DNA of 64,000 nt from Streptomyces sp. 846.5 (GTDB lineage Bacteria > Actinomycetota > Actinomycetes > Streptomycetales > Streptomycetaceae): NCBI RefSeq assembly GCF_004365705.1, contig NZ_SOBN01000002.1, positions 1,116,001 to 1,180,000 on the forward strand. The letters run 5' to 3'. Positions within the stretch are counted from its first letter, which is position 1. The number at the start of each line of letters is the position of its first letter. The translations under genes and the position numbers were made by a program. This document shows, piece after piece, positions 8,339-16,850 of the stretch. The notes under the pieces were generated by a model, which searched no databases, was not told where the DNA came from, and worked only from the letters and a program-made list of their open reading frames with translations.

Positions 8339-9853
8339 ATGTCCCTGGCATCACTACTCCTGCGCCTGGTGAGACCCGGCGTGGTGACGGCGACGCTCGC
8401 CGCCGCCGCGCTGGCCTTCACCACCGGAACCGCCACCGCGGCTCCGGCACTCACCCAGATCAGCGCCGACCCCTACACCAACACCACCAGCCAGCACGCC
8501 ACCGAGGTCGAGCCGGACACCTTCGCCTACGGCTCCACCGTCGTCTCCGCGTTCCAGGTCGGCCGGTTCAACGACGGCGGCAGCTCCAACATCGGCTTCG
8601 CCGTCTCCACCGACAGCGGCGCCACCTGGACCAACGGATTCCTGCCCGGGATCACCACCCAGGCGGGCGGCAGCTACGCCCGGGTCAGCGACCCCTCAGT
8701 GGCCTACGACGCCAAGCACAACGTCTGGCTGATCTCCAGCATCCCGATCACCGCGTCGGTCACCGTGCCCGCCGTCTTCACCAGCCGCTCCACCGACGGG
8801 GGTCACACCTGGAGCAACCCGGTGACCACCGCCACCGGCTCCGGCCTCGACAAGAACTGGATCGTCTGCGACAACACCGCGACCAGCGCCTTCTACGGCA
8901 ACTGCTACACCGAGTACGACAACAACAGCAACGGCGACCGCATCCAGATGACCACCTCCACCGACGGCGGTCTCACCTGGGGCGCGTCGAAGACCACCGC
9001 CAACAACGCCACCGGCCTCGGCGGCCAGCCCGTGGTGCAGCCCAGCGGCACCGTGGTGGTCCCGATCGCCAGCGCCTCGGAGACCTCGATCCGGGCCTTC
9101 ACCTCCACCAACGGCGGCAGCAGTTGGACCAGCGCCACCACCGTGACCACTGTCAGCACCTACACCGTGCACGGCTCGCTGCGCAGCGGACCGCTGCCCT
9201 CGGCCGAGATCGACGCCGCCGGCAAGGTCTATGTGGTCTGGCAGGACTGCCGCTTCCGCACCAGCGGGGGCTCCTGCACCTCCAATGACATCGTGATGTC
9301 GACGAGCACCAACGGGACCAGCTGGTCGACCGTGGTCCGCATCCCGATCGACGCGACCACCAGCACCGTCGACCACTTCATCCCCGGCCTCGCAGTCGAC
9401 CCGGCGACCTCCGGCAGCACCGCGCACCTGGCGCTGACGTACTACTACCACCCGGTCGCCAACTGCACCGCCAGCAGCTGCCAGTTGGACGTCGGGTACG
9501 TCTCCTCCACCAACGGCGGCAGCACCTGGACCACGGCGACCCAGCTGGCCGGACCGATGAGCCACTCCTGGCTGCCGAGCACCACGCAGGGGACCATGGT
9601 CGGCGACTACATCTCGACCTCCTTCTCCGCCGGAACCGCGCACCCGGTCTTCGCCGTGGCCACCGCCCCCGTCGGTTCGGTCTTCAACGAGGCGATGTAC
9701 ACCCCGACTTCGGGGCTCGCCGCAGCGGCCGGCACCGCGGCCGTGACACCCGCCACCTTCGCGCAGAACATCGCCTCGGCCCGGCTGGCCGTGATCGCCT
9801 ACGCGCAGTGGCTGGCAGCCGGCGGCACCTCGGGGAGCGAGGACAGCCCCTGA
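8339..9853 (+). CDS. Secreted sialidase-like Asp-box beta-propeller protein
   Basis: A 504-residue exported protein. The N-terminus (MSLASLLLRLVRPGV...ALAFTTGTATAAPA) is a Sec-type signal peptide with probable cleavage after the Ala-x-Ala near residue 36. The mature part contains at least six Asp-box (BNR) motifs, S-T-[DN]-x-G-x-[TS]-W, as in STDSGATW, STDGGHTW, STDGGLTW, STNGGSSW, STNGTSW and STNGGSTW, spaced as in a six-bladed sialidase-type propeller. The fold is shared by sialidases, GH74, GH93 and non-enzymatic binders. I cannot identify a catalytic Arg triad by eye, so activity is open. The ATG at 8339 follows GGAAGGGGAGCG. It is monocistronic, converging on the peptidase gene. Confidence 0.75.
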   Translation: MSLASLLLRLVRPGVVTATLAAAALAFTTGTATAAPALTQISADPYTNTTSQHATEVEPDTFAYGSTVVSAFQVGRFNDGGSSNIGFAVSTDSGATWTNGFLPGITTQAGGSYARVSDPSVAYDAKHNVWLISSIPITASVTVPAVFTSRSTDGGHTWSNPVTTATGSGLDKNWIVCDNTATSAFYGNCYTEYDNNSNGDRIQMTTSTDGGLTWGASKTTANNATGLGGQPVVQPSGTVVVPIASASETSIRAFTSTNGGSSWTSATTVTTVSTYTVHGSLRSGPLPSAEIDAAGKVYVVWQDCRFRTSGGSCTSNDIVMSTSTNGTSWSTVVRIPIDATTSTVDHFIPGLAVDPATSGSTAHLALTYYYHPVANCTASSCQLDVGYVSSTNGGSTWTTATQLAGPMSHSWLPSTTQGTMVGDYISTSFSAGTAHPVFAVATAPVGSVFNEAMYTPTSGLAAAAGTAAVTPATFAQNIASARLAVIAYAQWLAAGGTSGSEDSP

Positions 9854-9880
9854 CCCGGCCGGTCCAACGGGACAGCACGG

Positions 9881-9910
9881 CCTGCGACCCCGGAGCCCCG
9901 GGGTCGCAGG
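9881..9910. terminator. Bidirectional hairpin terminator
   Basis: Perfect 13-bp inverted repeat (arm CCTGCGACCCCGG, 9881-9893 and 9898-9910) with a 4-base loop. It sits between the convergent stops of the propeller gene (9853) and the peptidase gene (9926), so it can terminate both transcripts. It lacks a U-tract, as is common in actinomycetes. Confidence 0.8.
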
Positions 9911-9925
9911 CACGTCTGCCGGAGA

Positions 9926-10738
9926 TCAGGCGACCAGCCGGATGGTCCAGAAGTCGGAGGAGAGCCCCGACTCCGTCAGATACGCGTAGGGCAGGGTGAA
10001 GTAGCCGCTCTGGCCCCACCCGGTGCCCCAGGAGTTGCGGACGATGAAGCGCTGCAGGTCGTCGTCGTAGCCCACCGCGAGCACCGCGTGCCCGCCGAGG
10101 ACCTGTTCGCCGACGGCGGGCAGTTGGGCCTCGCCGGTCTTGGCGACGTCCGCGCTCTCGAAACCGGAGTAGACGGTGAAGCCGAAGGCGAAGGGGTAGC
10201 CGTCGGCCAGGCAGCCCTTGAACTGGTTCAGGTCCCGGGTCACCCGCCGGTACACCGTCGCGGTCCACTGCCGGGCGTCCTTGTAGCAGCTGTCGGACGG
10301 CTTCTCCCCCGCCGGGGCGCCGGGCGGGAAGGGCCCGCCGTCGGTGACCGCCGGGGTGTCGTCGTAGGGCCACTCGGTCTCGGGGCAGACACCCAGCGTC
10401 GCCACGCTCTTGATGCCGTCGCGGATCTGCGCCCCGGAGTCGGTGCCCGCGTGACCCTCCATCAACCGCTCGTTGTAGTAGATGAACAGGCGCGAGGGCG
10501 TCCACGAGGGCAGCTGCTGCCGCATCAGCTCGAACTCGAACGCGCCGGCCAGCGCGTTGGCGGTGCAGCTCCCGATCCGGCCCTGGTCGTAGACCGGCGG
10601 AAGGCCGGCCCGCAGATCCATCTTGGGCGGCGGGTTCACCAACGCCAGCCGCGGTGCGGCGTAGACGTGGTCGCGGGCGTCCGGCAGGTCGGGGACCCAG
10701 CCGTAACGGGAGACCTTGCGCGGCGTAGGACTTGTCAT
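9926..10738 (-). CDS. Papain-like (C1A) cysteine peptidase without signal peptide
   Basis: A 270-residue member of peptidase family C1. The active site is complete: Gln52 (oxyanion hole) and nucleophile Cys58 in DQGRIGSCTANA, His217 in GGHAVLAVGYDD, and Asn235 in RNSWGTGWG. The protein starts MTSPTPRKVSRYGWVPDLPDARD, without a signal peptide or long inhibitory propeptide, so it is predicted to be cytoplasmic and made in near-mature form. The short segment YGWVPDLPDARD is shared by bacterial C1 peptidases of this type. Monocistronic; its role and substrate are unknown. Confidence 0.85.
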   Translation of the reverse strand: MTSPTPRKVSRYGWVPDLPDARDHVYAAPRLALVNPPPKMDLRAGLPPVYDQGRIGSCTANALAGAFEFELMRQQLPSWTPSRLFIYYNERLMEGHAGTDSGAQIRDGIKSVATLGVCPETEWPYDDTPAVTDGGPFPPGAPAGEKPSDSCYKDARQWTATVYRRVTRDLNQFKGCLADGYPFAFGFTVYSGFESADVAKTGEAQLPAVGEQVLGGHAVLAVGYDDDLQRFIVRNSWGTGWGQSGYFTLPYAYLTESGLSSDFWTIRLVA

Positions 10739-10783
10739 GGTGTTCCTCCCTGGGTTCGGTGACTACTCTATGCGATCGAGTCG

Positions 10784-13700
10784 TTACTCTGTGCCGATAC
10801 TGTCAATTGTCGGCGCCGATGTCCATGCGCGGATCGCGTCCGCCAACTCCCCTACGCCGTACTCCTTGAGGACGCTGTAGTGGTCGCCGGTGAGCGGCAC
10901 CACGCGGGGCGGGGCCGCGCTGTATCCGGAGCTGTTCTCGATGAAGGAGTAGTCGTCGCCCGCAGCCTTGAAGATGGTCACCGGGGCGTCGAGGCACCGC
11001 TCCGCGAGCTCGGCGAAGGTGTAGTCGAAGGCATAGGTCTCGGCGACGATCCGGGTGATCCGCTTGATCAGCGCCTCGTCGAGGTCGGGCAGCAGCCGGT
11101 GGACGAAGGCCGTGAAGCCCGCCTCGTCCCGGGCCGCGCGCAGGCAGTCCCGCAGCTCGGGGCCGGTGACGGAGCCGGTGAAGACCGAGAACAGGATCGT
11201 CACATAGGCGGGGTTCCGCCAGTCGGCGTCACGTCCGAACCGGTCCGCGCCGGCGGCGCGCACCGTGGGGTTCCCGGGGCAGATCAGCAGCAGGTTCTCG
11301 ACCTGCTCGCCGAGCCGCTCCAGTTGCCAGGCGGTCTCGAACGCCACCCGCGCTCCGAAGGAGTACCCCCACAGCGTGTAGGGGCCGTGCGGCTGGACGC
11401 GCCGGATCTCGGCGACGTCGGCGGCCGCCATGGCACGCACGGTGGGGTGGGGCGTCTCGCCCGCGTTGATGCCGCAGGCCTGCACCCCGTAGAAGGGCCG
11501 CCCGTCGGCCGTCTCGCGCGCCAGCGGGCGCAGGTTCATCGGGTAGCCGCCCAGGCCGGGCCAGCAGAAGACCGGGGGCGCCGAACTGCCTGCCATCAGC
11601 GGGACCAGGCGGGAGGCAGGCTGGCCCGAGCCGTCCGCGATCGAGTCGTCCGCGATCCGTGCTGCCAGGTCGGCCAGCTTCGGGGTCTCGAAGACGATCT
11701 GGAGCGGCAGTCCGGTCCCGAACTCCCGGTTGATGCGGTTCACCAGGGCGACAGCGGTCATCGAGTTCCCTCCGGCGGCGAAGAAGTCGTCCTCCACCGA
11801 GACGTCCGCGGCGTCCGGGTACTTCAGCGCCCTGGCCCAGGCGTCGGCGAGCCAGCGCTCGTGCGCGGTCGCCGGGGCCACCCGCGCGGTGCGGGTGTCC
11901 GCCGAGCGCACCGCCTCGGAGCCGGCCAGCGCTTTCACGTCGACCTTGCCGTTCGCGGTGAGCGGCAGGCTGTCCAGGACCAGGATCCGGTTGGGGATCA
12001 TGTACTCGGGCAGGAACTGCGCCAGTTCGTCCTTGATGATCTCCGCCGGGCCCCGCATGTGGACGGCGTCCTCCCGCATACCCTCGCTGCGGATCTGCTC
12101 GTCGCTGACCTTGCCGCCGAGGAAGAAGTAGGACGGTCCGGAGGCGATCCCGCACGCCGCCAGGATCTCGTCGACACGCCGGGCCGACGGCAGCGGACTT
12201 CCGCTCCTGGAGCTGTACCCGGAGGACATGAACCCCAGCCGCAGGCCGTTCCGCTGCAGCCGGTGCAGCGTGGCGCCGAGGCCGATGTACTGCAGCCAGT
12301 GCTCCTCGGCGCGGCCGACGGCGGTGATGCCGAAGGCCGACCGCTGGTACACCTGCTGGTTGATGGCGATGACGTGCCTGGACAGTACGAGTTCGTCCGA
12401 GAGCCGGTCGAAGTCGCCGTCCCGCCAGCGGTACTGACCGGCCGGCAGTCCCTCGACGCGCCCGGGGTGGGCCTGGACGTAGATCTCGGTGGCGTCGGCG
12501 GCGGGCGCGCCGTCGTTGCCGCGGATCTCGAACGTGCCCAGGTAGAAGTCGTCGTCCGCGACCTGGAGCCGGTCCTTGACGGCGGGCCGGTGGGCCGAGG
12601 CGCGGATGGCCAGCCCGTAGCCGGGCAGCACCTCCTCGAAGACGCCCAGCATGTGGCCGGTCTCGAACTCCAGCACCTCCTGGATGTTGTTCCTGTAGAC
12701 CGGCTCGATCGCCGCTCTCCGGCCGACGAAGTGCACCTGCAGCGCACCCGGCCGGGCCTCGGCCCAGTCGGAGATCCGCACCAGTGCGTGTTCGACGGGG
12801 TGGTAGTAGTACACACCGGCGCCCAGGCCGTCCAGGCCGCCGGTCTCCAGGTAGAACTGGGTGGCGTAGAGCGCCCCGGGCGAGGCGTACGCGTACTTCG
12901 GCAGCAGCCGCTCCGCGCTGTGGAACTGGCCGAACCACCGCAGCAGCTCGCCCAGTTCGGCGAAGGTCAGCTCGTCGGGGCGGCGGGAGCGGGCGGACAC
13001 CGGGGCCGGGGTGAGCAGGGCCCGCAGGTCGTCGCGGCTCACCTGGCCGCCTTCGTAGAACCGGTAGGTCTTGCGGGCGAAGACCTCGCGGCGCTGGTAC
13101 GCGTTCTCCTGCCCGCCGGGCAGGGCGAGGGCCGGGCGCGCACGCAGGTCCTCGGGGGGTCGGAGTCCCGGGTTGGACAGCTGGGCCCGCACCTGCAGCC
13201 TGCTGCCCTTGGACTGGTGATGGGCGCCGTGGTTCCCCTGGTCCATCAGCGCCGCCTCCTTCGGGTTCAGTTCCACGCAGGCGACCAGGGACTGGAATCC
13301 CGTCCGCTGGTCGTCGGTCACGACCGCGGCCGCGCGGCGCACCCAGGTGTGCTCCTCGACGGCGAGCGCGATCTCGTCCAGCTCGACGCGGTAGCCGCGC
13401 AGCTTGACCTGGTTGTCGCTGCGCCCGGCGAACTGGATCGTCCCGTCCGGGTTCCAGGACGCCAGGTCCCCGGTGCGGTAGAGGCGCTGGGTGGGCAGGA
13501 AGGGGCAGGGGACGAAGCGTTCGCTGGTCTGCTCCGGCCGGTGCAGATAGCCCTGGGCCAACTGCACCCCGCCGATGTACAGCTCACCGGTCTCCCCGAT
13601 GCCGACCGGGGCGAGCCGGCCGTCCAGGATGAAGCACTGGGTGTTGTCGACCGGTGTGCCGATGGCCACCGCGCCGGTGCCTTCGCCGAGCGTGTCCGGG

Positions 13701-14668
13701 TCGACCACATGGGCGGTCGCGTTGATGGTGCACTCGGTCGGCCCGTACAGGTTGACCAGCGTCGCCCACGGCAGCGCGTCGGTGAGGGCGCGGGCCAGCG
13801 GCCGCGAGAGCGCCTCGCCGCCGGAGAAGAGCCGCCGCAGGCCGGTGCAGGACTGGAACCGCTCGGTGTCCAGCAGCGCCTGCAGCAGGGTCGGTACGCA
13901 CTGCAGGGTGGTGACGCCGTGCGCGGTCACCGTGTCGATCAGGGCCTCGGGGTCGCGGTAGACGCCGGGCGCGCCCACGACCACCGTGGCGCCGGTGGCC
14001 GGCGCCAGGATCTCCCACTGCGCGGCGTCGAAGCTCATCGGGGTCTTCTGCAGCACGGTGGCGTCGGCTCCCAGGTGCCCGCAGTTCTGCAGCCACCGCA
14101 TCTGGGAGACGATGCTGCGGTGCCCGATCACCACGCCCTTGGGCCTGCCGGTGCTACCGGAGGTGTAGATGACATAGGCGAGGGAGTCGGGCCGGGGCCC
14201 GGGCGGGACGGCGCCGGAGAACCCCGCGGCCTCGGTGAGGGTCACCACCCGGGTCCCCCGGGGTACGAGCCGGGCCGCGCGGGCCCTGAGATGGTCCTGG
14301 GTCAGCACCATCCGGGTACGGCTGTCCTCGACCATGTACCGGACCCGGTTCTCGGGGTACTCCGGCGACAGCGGCAGATACGCCGCCCCGGCCTGCAGAA
14401 TCCCCCAGGCCCCCACCATCAGTTCCAGGGAGGGCTCGACGTACAGGCCCACGCTCTGGTCCGGCTGCGACCCGAGGTGGTGCAGGTAGGCGGCCACCTC
14501 CCCGGCCTGCTGCCGGAGCTCCCGAAAGGTCAGCCGCCGGTCGCCGAACTCCACGGCGACGGCGTCGGGGCGGATCTCCGCCCGCTGGTCCAGCAGCCCC
14601 GGCAGGCAGGCGGTCGGTTGCAGGGTGCGGCGGTTCAGAGTGGTCAGAGTGGTCGGTGCGGCAGTCAT
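10784..14668 (-). CDS. bpsA/indC-like: Indigoidine synthetase-type NRPS (A-Ox-T-TE)
   Basis: A 1294-residue single-module synthetase matching blue-pigment synthetases (BpsA is about 1280 aa), which convert two L-Gln into indigoidine. Order: adenylation domain (YVIYTSGSTGRPKG, VNLYGPTECTINAT, LYRTGDLASWNPDG); an FMN-dependent nitroreductase-like oxidation domain inserted in the A domain (YQRREVFARKTYRFYEGG to about residue 840); the A-domain remainder with LPLTANGKVD; a thiolation domain with phosphopantetheine Ser in DDFFAAGGNSM; and a thioesterase with GYSFG. The start is set at the second ATG (14668), six bases after GGAGG; the ATG at 14674 abuts the SD. No indA/indB or Sfp-type PPTase gene is adjacent, so a distant PPTase must activate it. 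Confidence 0.88.
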   Translation of the reverse strand: MTAAPTTLTTLNRRTLQPTACLPGLLDQRAEIRPDAVAVEFGDRRLTFRELRQQAGEVAAYLHHLGSQPDQSVGLYVEPSLELMVGAWGILQAGAAYLPLSPEYPENRVRYMVEDSRTRMVLTQDHLRARAARLVPRGTRVVTLTEAAGFSGAVPPGPRPDSLAYVIYTSGSTGRPKGVVIGHRSIVSQMRWLQNCGHLGADATVLQKTPMSFDAAQWEILAPATGATVVVGAPGVYRDPEALIDTVTAHGVTTLQCVPTLLQALLDTERFQSCTGLRRLFSGGEALSRPLARALTDALPWATLVNLYGPTECTINATAHVVDPDTLGEGTGAVAIGTPVDNTQCFILDGRLAPVGIGETGELYIGGVQLAQGYLHRPEQTSERFVPCPFLPTQRLYRTGDLASWNPDGTIQFAGRSDNQVKLRGYRVELDEIALAVEEHTWVRRAAAVVTDDQRTGFQSLVACVELNPKEAALMDQGNHGAHHQSKGSRLQVRAQLSNPGLRPPEDLRARPALALPGGQENAYQRREVFARKTYRFYEGGQVSRDDLRALLTPAPVSARSRRPDELTFAELGELLRWFGQFHSAERLLPKYAYASPGALYATQFYLETGGLDGLGAGVYYYHPVEHALVRISDWAEARPGALQVHFVGRRAAIEPVYRNNIQEVLEFETGHMLGVFEEVLPGYGLAIRASAHRPAVKDRLQVADDDFYLGTFEIRGNDGAPAADATEIYVQAHPGRVEGLPAGQYRWRDGDFDRLSDELVLSRHVIAINQQVYQRSAFGITAVGRAEEHWLQYIGLGATLHRLQRNGLRLGFMSSGYSSRSGSPLPSARRVDEILAACGIASGPSYFFLGGKVSDEQIRSEGMREDAVHMRGPAEIIKDELAQFLPEYMIPNRILVLDSLPLTANGKVDVKALAGSEAVRSADTRTARVAPATAHERWLADAWARALKYPDAADVSVEDDFFAAGGNSMTAVALVNRINREFGTGLPLQIVFETPKLADLAARIADDSIADGSGQPASRLVPLMAGSSAPPVFCWPGLGGYPMNLRPLARETADGRPFYGVQACGINAGETPHPTVRAMAAADVAEIRRVQPHGPYTLWGYSFGARVAFETAWQLERLGEQVENLLLICPGNPTVRAAGADRFGRDADWRNPAYVTILFSVFTGSVTGPELRDCLRAARDEAGFTAFVHRLLPDLDEALIKRITRIVAETYAFDYTFAELAERCLDAPVTIFKAAGDDYSFIENSSGYSAAPPRVVPLTGDHYSVLKEYGVGELADAIRAWTSAPTIDSIGTE

Positions 14669-15044
14669 GTTCATCCTCCGCTGACGGGCGAAATGGGGAC
14701 GGCCTCTGATCTGACGGTGTGATCCGAAGGCGCCCTGAAAGACTGCGCCGCCGCCACCCTCGGGCACGTCAGCCTCTGCCCCGATCTACCGGGTCGCCCG
14801 GCAGTGCTACGACCTGGGTCGTACGCGAAAAGTCAGACTGAGCCCCGATGTGCGGCACCAGGGCGTGCACGGACAATCGGAGGGAATGCCGGAACAGGGC
14901 TCCCCGTCCATGACCGAAGCACCGCATCTCATATGGCTTATGCGGCTGATCGGGTGACGACCGGCCCCTGTCGGGAACAGCTGTGATTCGATCGTCGAAT
15001 CACATGGAATTCCTGCCGGCGCCGACACGACCCTGGAGGTTCCC
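14669..15044. promoter_or_regulatory. Divergent promoter region, bpsA-like / two-component operon
   Basis: About 375 bases separate the synthetase and the unknown-protein/two-component operon. The region has a perfect 23-bp palindrome at 14982-15004 (arms TGTGATTCGA and TCGAATCACA, 3-bp spacer), about 40 bases upstream of the plus-strand operon. A 9-of-10 match to one arm (TGTGATCCGA, 14718-14727) lies about 50 bases upstream of the synthetase start. The palindrome is the right size for a dimeric response regulator such as the one encoded at 16847. Joint control of both transcripts is an inference. Open frames here look spurious. Confidence 0.55.
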
Positions 15045-15605
15045 ATGCAGAATCCGCAGTCACCCGTCGAGGCCAACGTCGTCGTGGAAACCGCCGCAGC
15101 GAACGGGGGAACACCGCTGGCGCTTGCGAGCGGAATTCTCCTCAGCGAACGCACCGTGCTGGTCCCGGATCCGCCGCGCCGACTGCTCGAACACCAGGGC
15201 GGCCTCCATGTGGTGGTCACCGCCTTTCCGCCGGAAGGGCGGTACCACGAGACGATTCCCGTGGTCCGGGTGGAGCGCTCCATGCTGACCACGCCGGAAT
15301 TCCGCTCGTCGGGCGCCCTGCTCTCGCTGGCGGCCGGCGCCCCCTACGCCGCCACCGGCCCGCAGTACACCCTGGGCCAGTTCGCCGAGTCCCTGCAGCG
15401 GAACCGGGGAGACCTGTGGAAGACCGTGTCCGACCGCGGCCACACCGTCCCGGCCTCCCCCAACACCACACTCCCGGAGCACGAGCCGGACCCGGCCGGG
15501 GACGCCCACCTGTGGGACCTGCACACGGATTCCGCGATCAGCTTCATGACCGGGATCTGCGACGTCTGCCCCAACTGCGTCCGCCCCGCGCCCCCGACCG
15601 AGTGA
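15045..15605 (+). CDS. Unknown protein with C-terminal CxxCxxC motif
   Basis: A 186-residue protein I cannot assign. The N-terminal half is beta-rich (GTPLALASGILLSERTVLVP, then GGLHVVVTAFPPEGRYHETIPVVRVE) and recalls the first strands of a trypsin-like or other beta-barrel domain, but no catalytic triad is visible. The C-terminus carries ICDVCPNC, a possible metal or redox site. No signal peptide or membrane segment. The start has an ideal GGAGG-N5-ATG. It is the first gene of an operon with a histidine kinase (7-bp gap) and its response regulator, so it may act as an accessory sensor, modulator or target. Confidence 0.75.
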   Translation: MQNPQSPVEANVVVETAAANGGTPLALASGILLSERTVLVPDPPRRLLEHQGGLHVVVTAFPPEGRYHETIPVVRVERSMLTTPEFRSSGALLSLAAGAPYAATGPQYTLGQFAESLQRNRGDLWKTVSDRGHTVPASPNTTLPEHEPDPAGDAHLWDLHTDSAISFMTGICDVCPNCVRPAPPTE

Positions 15606-15611
15606 GCGCCG

Positions 15612-16850
15612 ATGGCTGACGTGCTGGGACGGTCCGCGGAGCAGGAGGAAGACCTCGTCGGGCCGCCCGGCCGGTACCACGCCCACGCGCTCAGCGTCGG
15701 GGTCCTGCTCCCGGATCTGCTCTTCTTCTCCAACGTCGTCGGCCGCGAGTCCAGTTGGTCGCAGAAGCTGCTGGAGATCGGCTGGACCGCCGTCGGCTAC
15801 CTGGCGCTGTCCTTCCGCAGCTCCGCTCCGCCCGTCGCCTACGGCCTGGCCTGGCTGTACGCGGTGGGCGGGACGCTGCTGACACTGGCCGGCGTCTTCG
15901 TCTTCACGCCGTTCTTCGTGCTGCTGGTCGCGCTGTACGCGATGGCGAGCATCCGCACGGTGCGTCAGTCCGCCGTCGCGCTGGCGCTGGCCTCGGTTCC
16001 CGCCGCCCTGGCGGTCTACCACGACGCCTGGGTCCAGGCCTCGCCGATCCATCGCCTGCCGGCGTTCATCAGCTCCCTGCTCTTCTACACCGTGCTGATC
16101 GTCGAGGCGTACGCGGTGGGACGGTGGTCGCGCGCCGCCAGGCTGGCCGCCGAGCGCCACCGCCGCAGGCTCGCCGAGAGCCGGGCGGCGATCGTGGAGG
16201 AGCGGCTGCGCATCGCCCGCGAGCTGCACGACATCCTGGCCCACACGGTCACCGTGATAGTGCTTCAGGCCAGCGGCGCCCGGCGCGTCCTGGCGACCGA
16301 CCCCGAGCGGGCCGAGGACGCGCTGCGGCACATCGAGGCCGTCGGCGCGGACGCCATGGGCGAGCTCAAGCACCTGCTCGCCCTCATCCGCTCGCCAGGC
16401 TCCCGCGTCGAGGGGTCCCAGCCGGCCGGCATCGCCGATCTCGGACGCATCCTCGACGACGCCTCCCAGGCCGGGGTCTCCATCGACCTGGAGGTCGAAG
16501 GAGCGCCGGCCCCGCTGCCCGAGAGCATGGACCGCACGCTCTACCGCGTCGTCCAGGAGGCGGTCACCAACATCACCAAGCACGCCGGTCCCGGCACCGT
16601 CGCGAAGCTGCGCCTGGCCTGGACCCGGGAACTGCGCATCGAGATCACCGACGACGGCTCCGGCACCCCGCCGCCGAGCTCGGGCCGCCTCTCGACCCGG
16701 CACGGACTGCTCGGGCTGCGGGAGCGGATCCAGTTCTTCGGCGGCACCCTCAGCGCCGGCCCGCACGGCAGCGGGTTCCGCGTCACCGCGACGCTGCCTC
16801 TCCCCCTCCCGATCGCGGGAACCGCCGTCCCGGAAGGAAGCGCACCATGA
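15612..16850 (+). CDS. NarL-type sensor histidine kinase
   Basis: A 412-residue membrane kinase. After a short cytoplasmic tail there are about five hydrophobic segments (roughly residues 30-42, 58-70, 75-112, 120-137, 150-170). These are followed by a HisKA_3 dimerisation domain with the phosphoacceptor His206 in ELHD, and a HATPase domain with the N box (VQEAVTNITKHA), DDGSG and GLRERIQFFGG. There is no large extracellular loop, so the signal is probably sensed within the membrane or through the neighbouring unknown protein. The stop overlaps the regulator start (ATGA), indicating translational coupling of the cognate pair. Confidence 0.88.
   Translation: MADVLGRSAEQEEDLVGPPGRYHAHALSVGVLLPDLLFFSNVVGRESSWSQKLLEIGWTAVGYLALSFRSSAPPVAYGLAWLYAVGGTLLTLAGVFVFTPFFVLLVALYAMASIRTVRQSAVALALASVPAALAVYHDAWVQASPIHRLPAFISSLLFYTVLIVEAYAVGRWSRAARLAAERHRRRLAESRAAIVEERLRIARELHDILAHTVTVIVLQASGARRVLATDPERAEDALRHIEAVGADAMGELKHLLALIRSPGSRVEGSQPAGIADLGRILDDASQAGVSIDLEVEGAPAPLPESMDRTLYRVVQEAVTNITKHAGPGTVAKLRLAWTRELRIEITDDGSGTPPPSSGRLSTRHGLLGLRERIQFFGGTLSAGPHGSGFRVTATLPLPLPIAGTAVPEGSAP

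Noticed and set aside
10880-14722. Very long plus-strand open frame antisense to the indigoidine synthetase gene
   Set aside because: It is the antisense shadow produced by high third-position GC; its translation has no domains and the minus strand carries a complete NRPS. The same applies to the long antisense or overlapping frames at 28918-32724, 32505-34574, 42448-46242 and 45288-47810.
14804-14986. 60-codon plus-strand ORF in the divergent synthetase/two-component region
   Set aside because: No ribosome-binding site, atypical composition, and overlaps the expected promoters.
14982-15004. CRP-like site reading of the TGTGA...TCACA palindrome
   Set aside because: The half-sites are 13 bp apart instead of 6 as in CRP sites, and the symmetry extends through the inner bases, so a different dimeric regulator is more likely.
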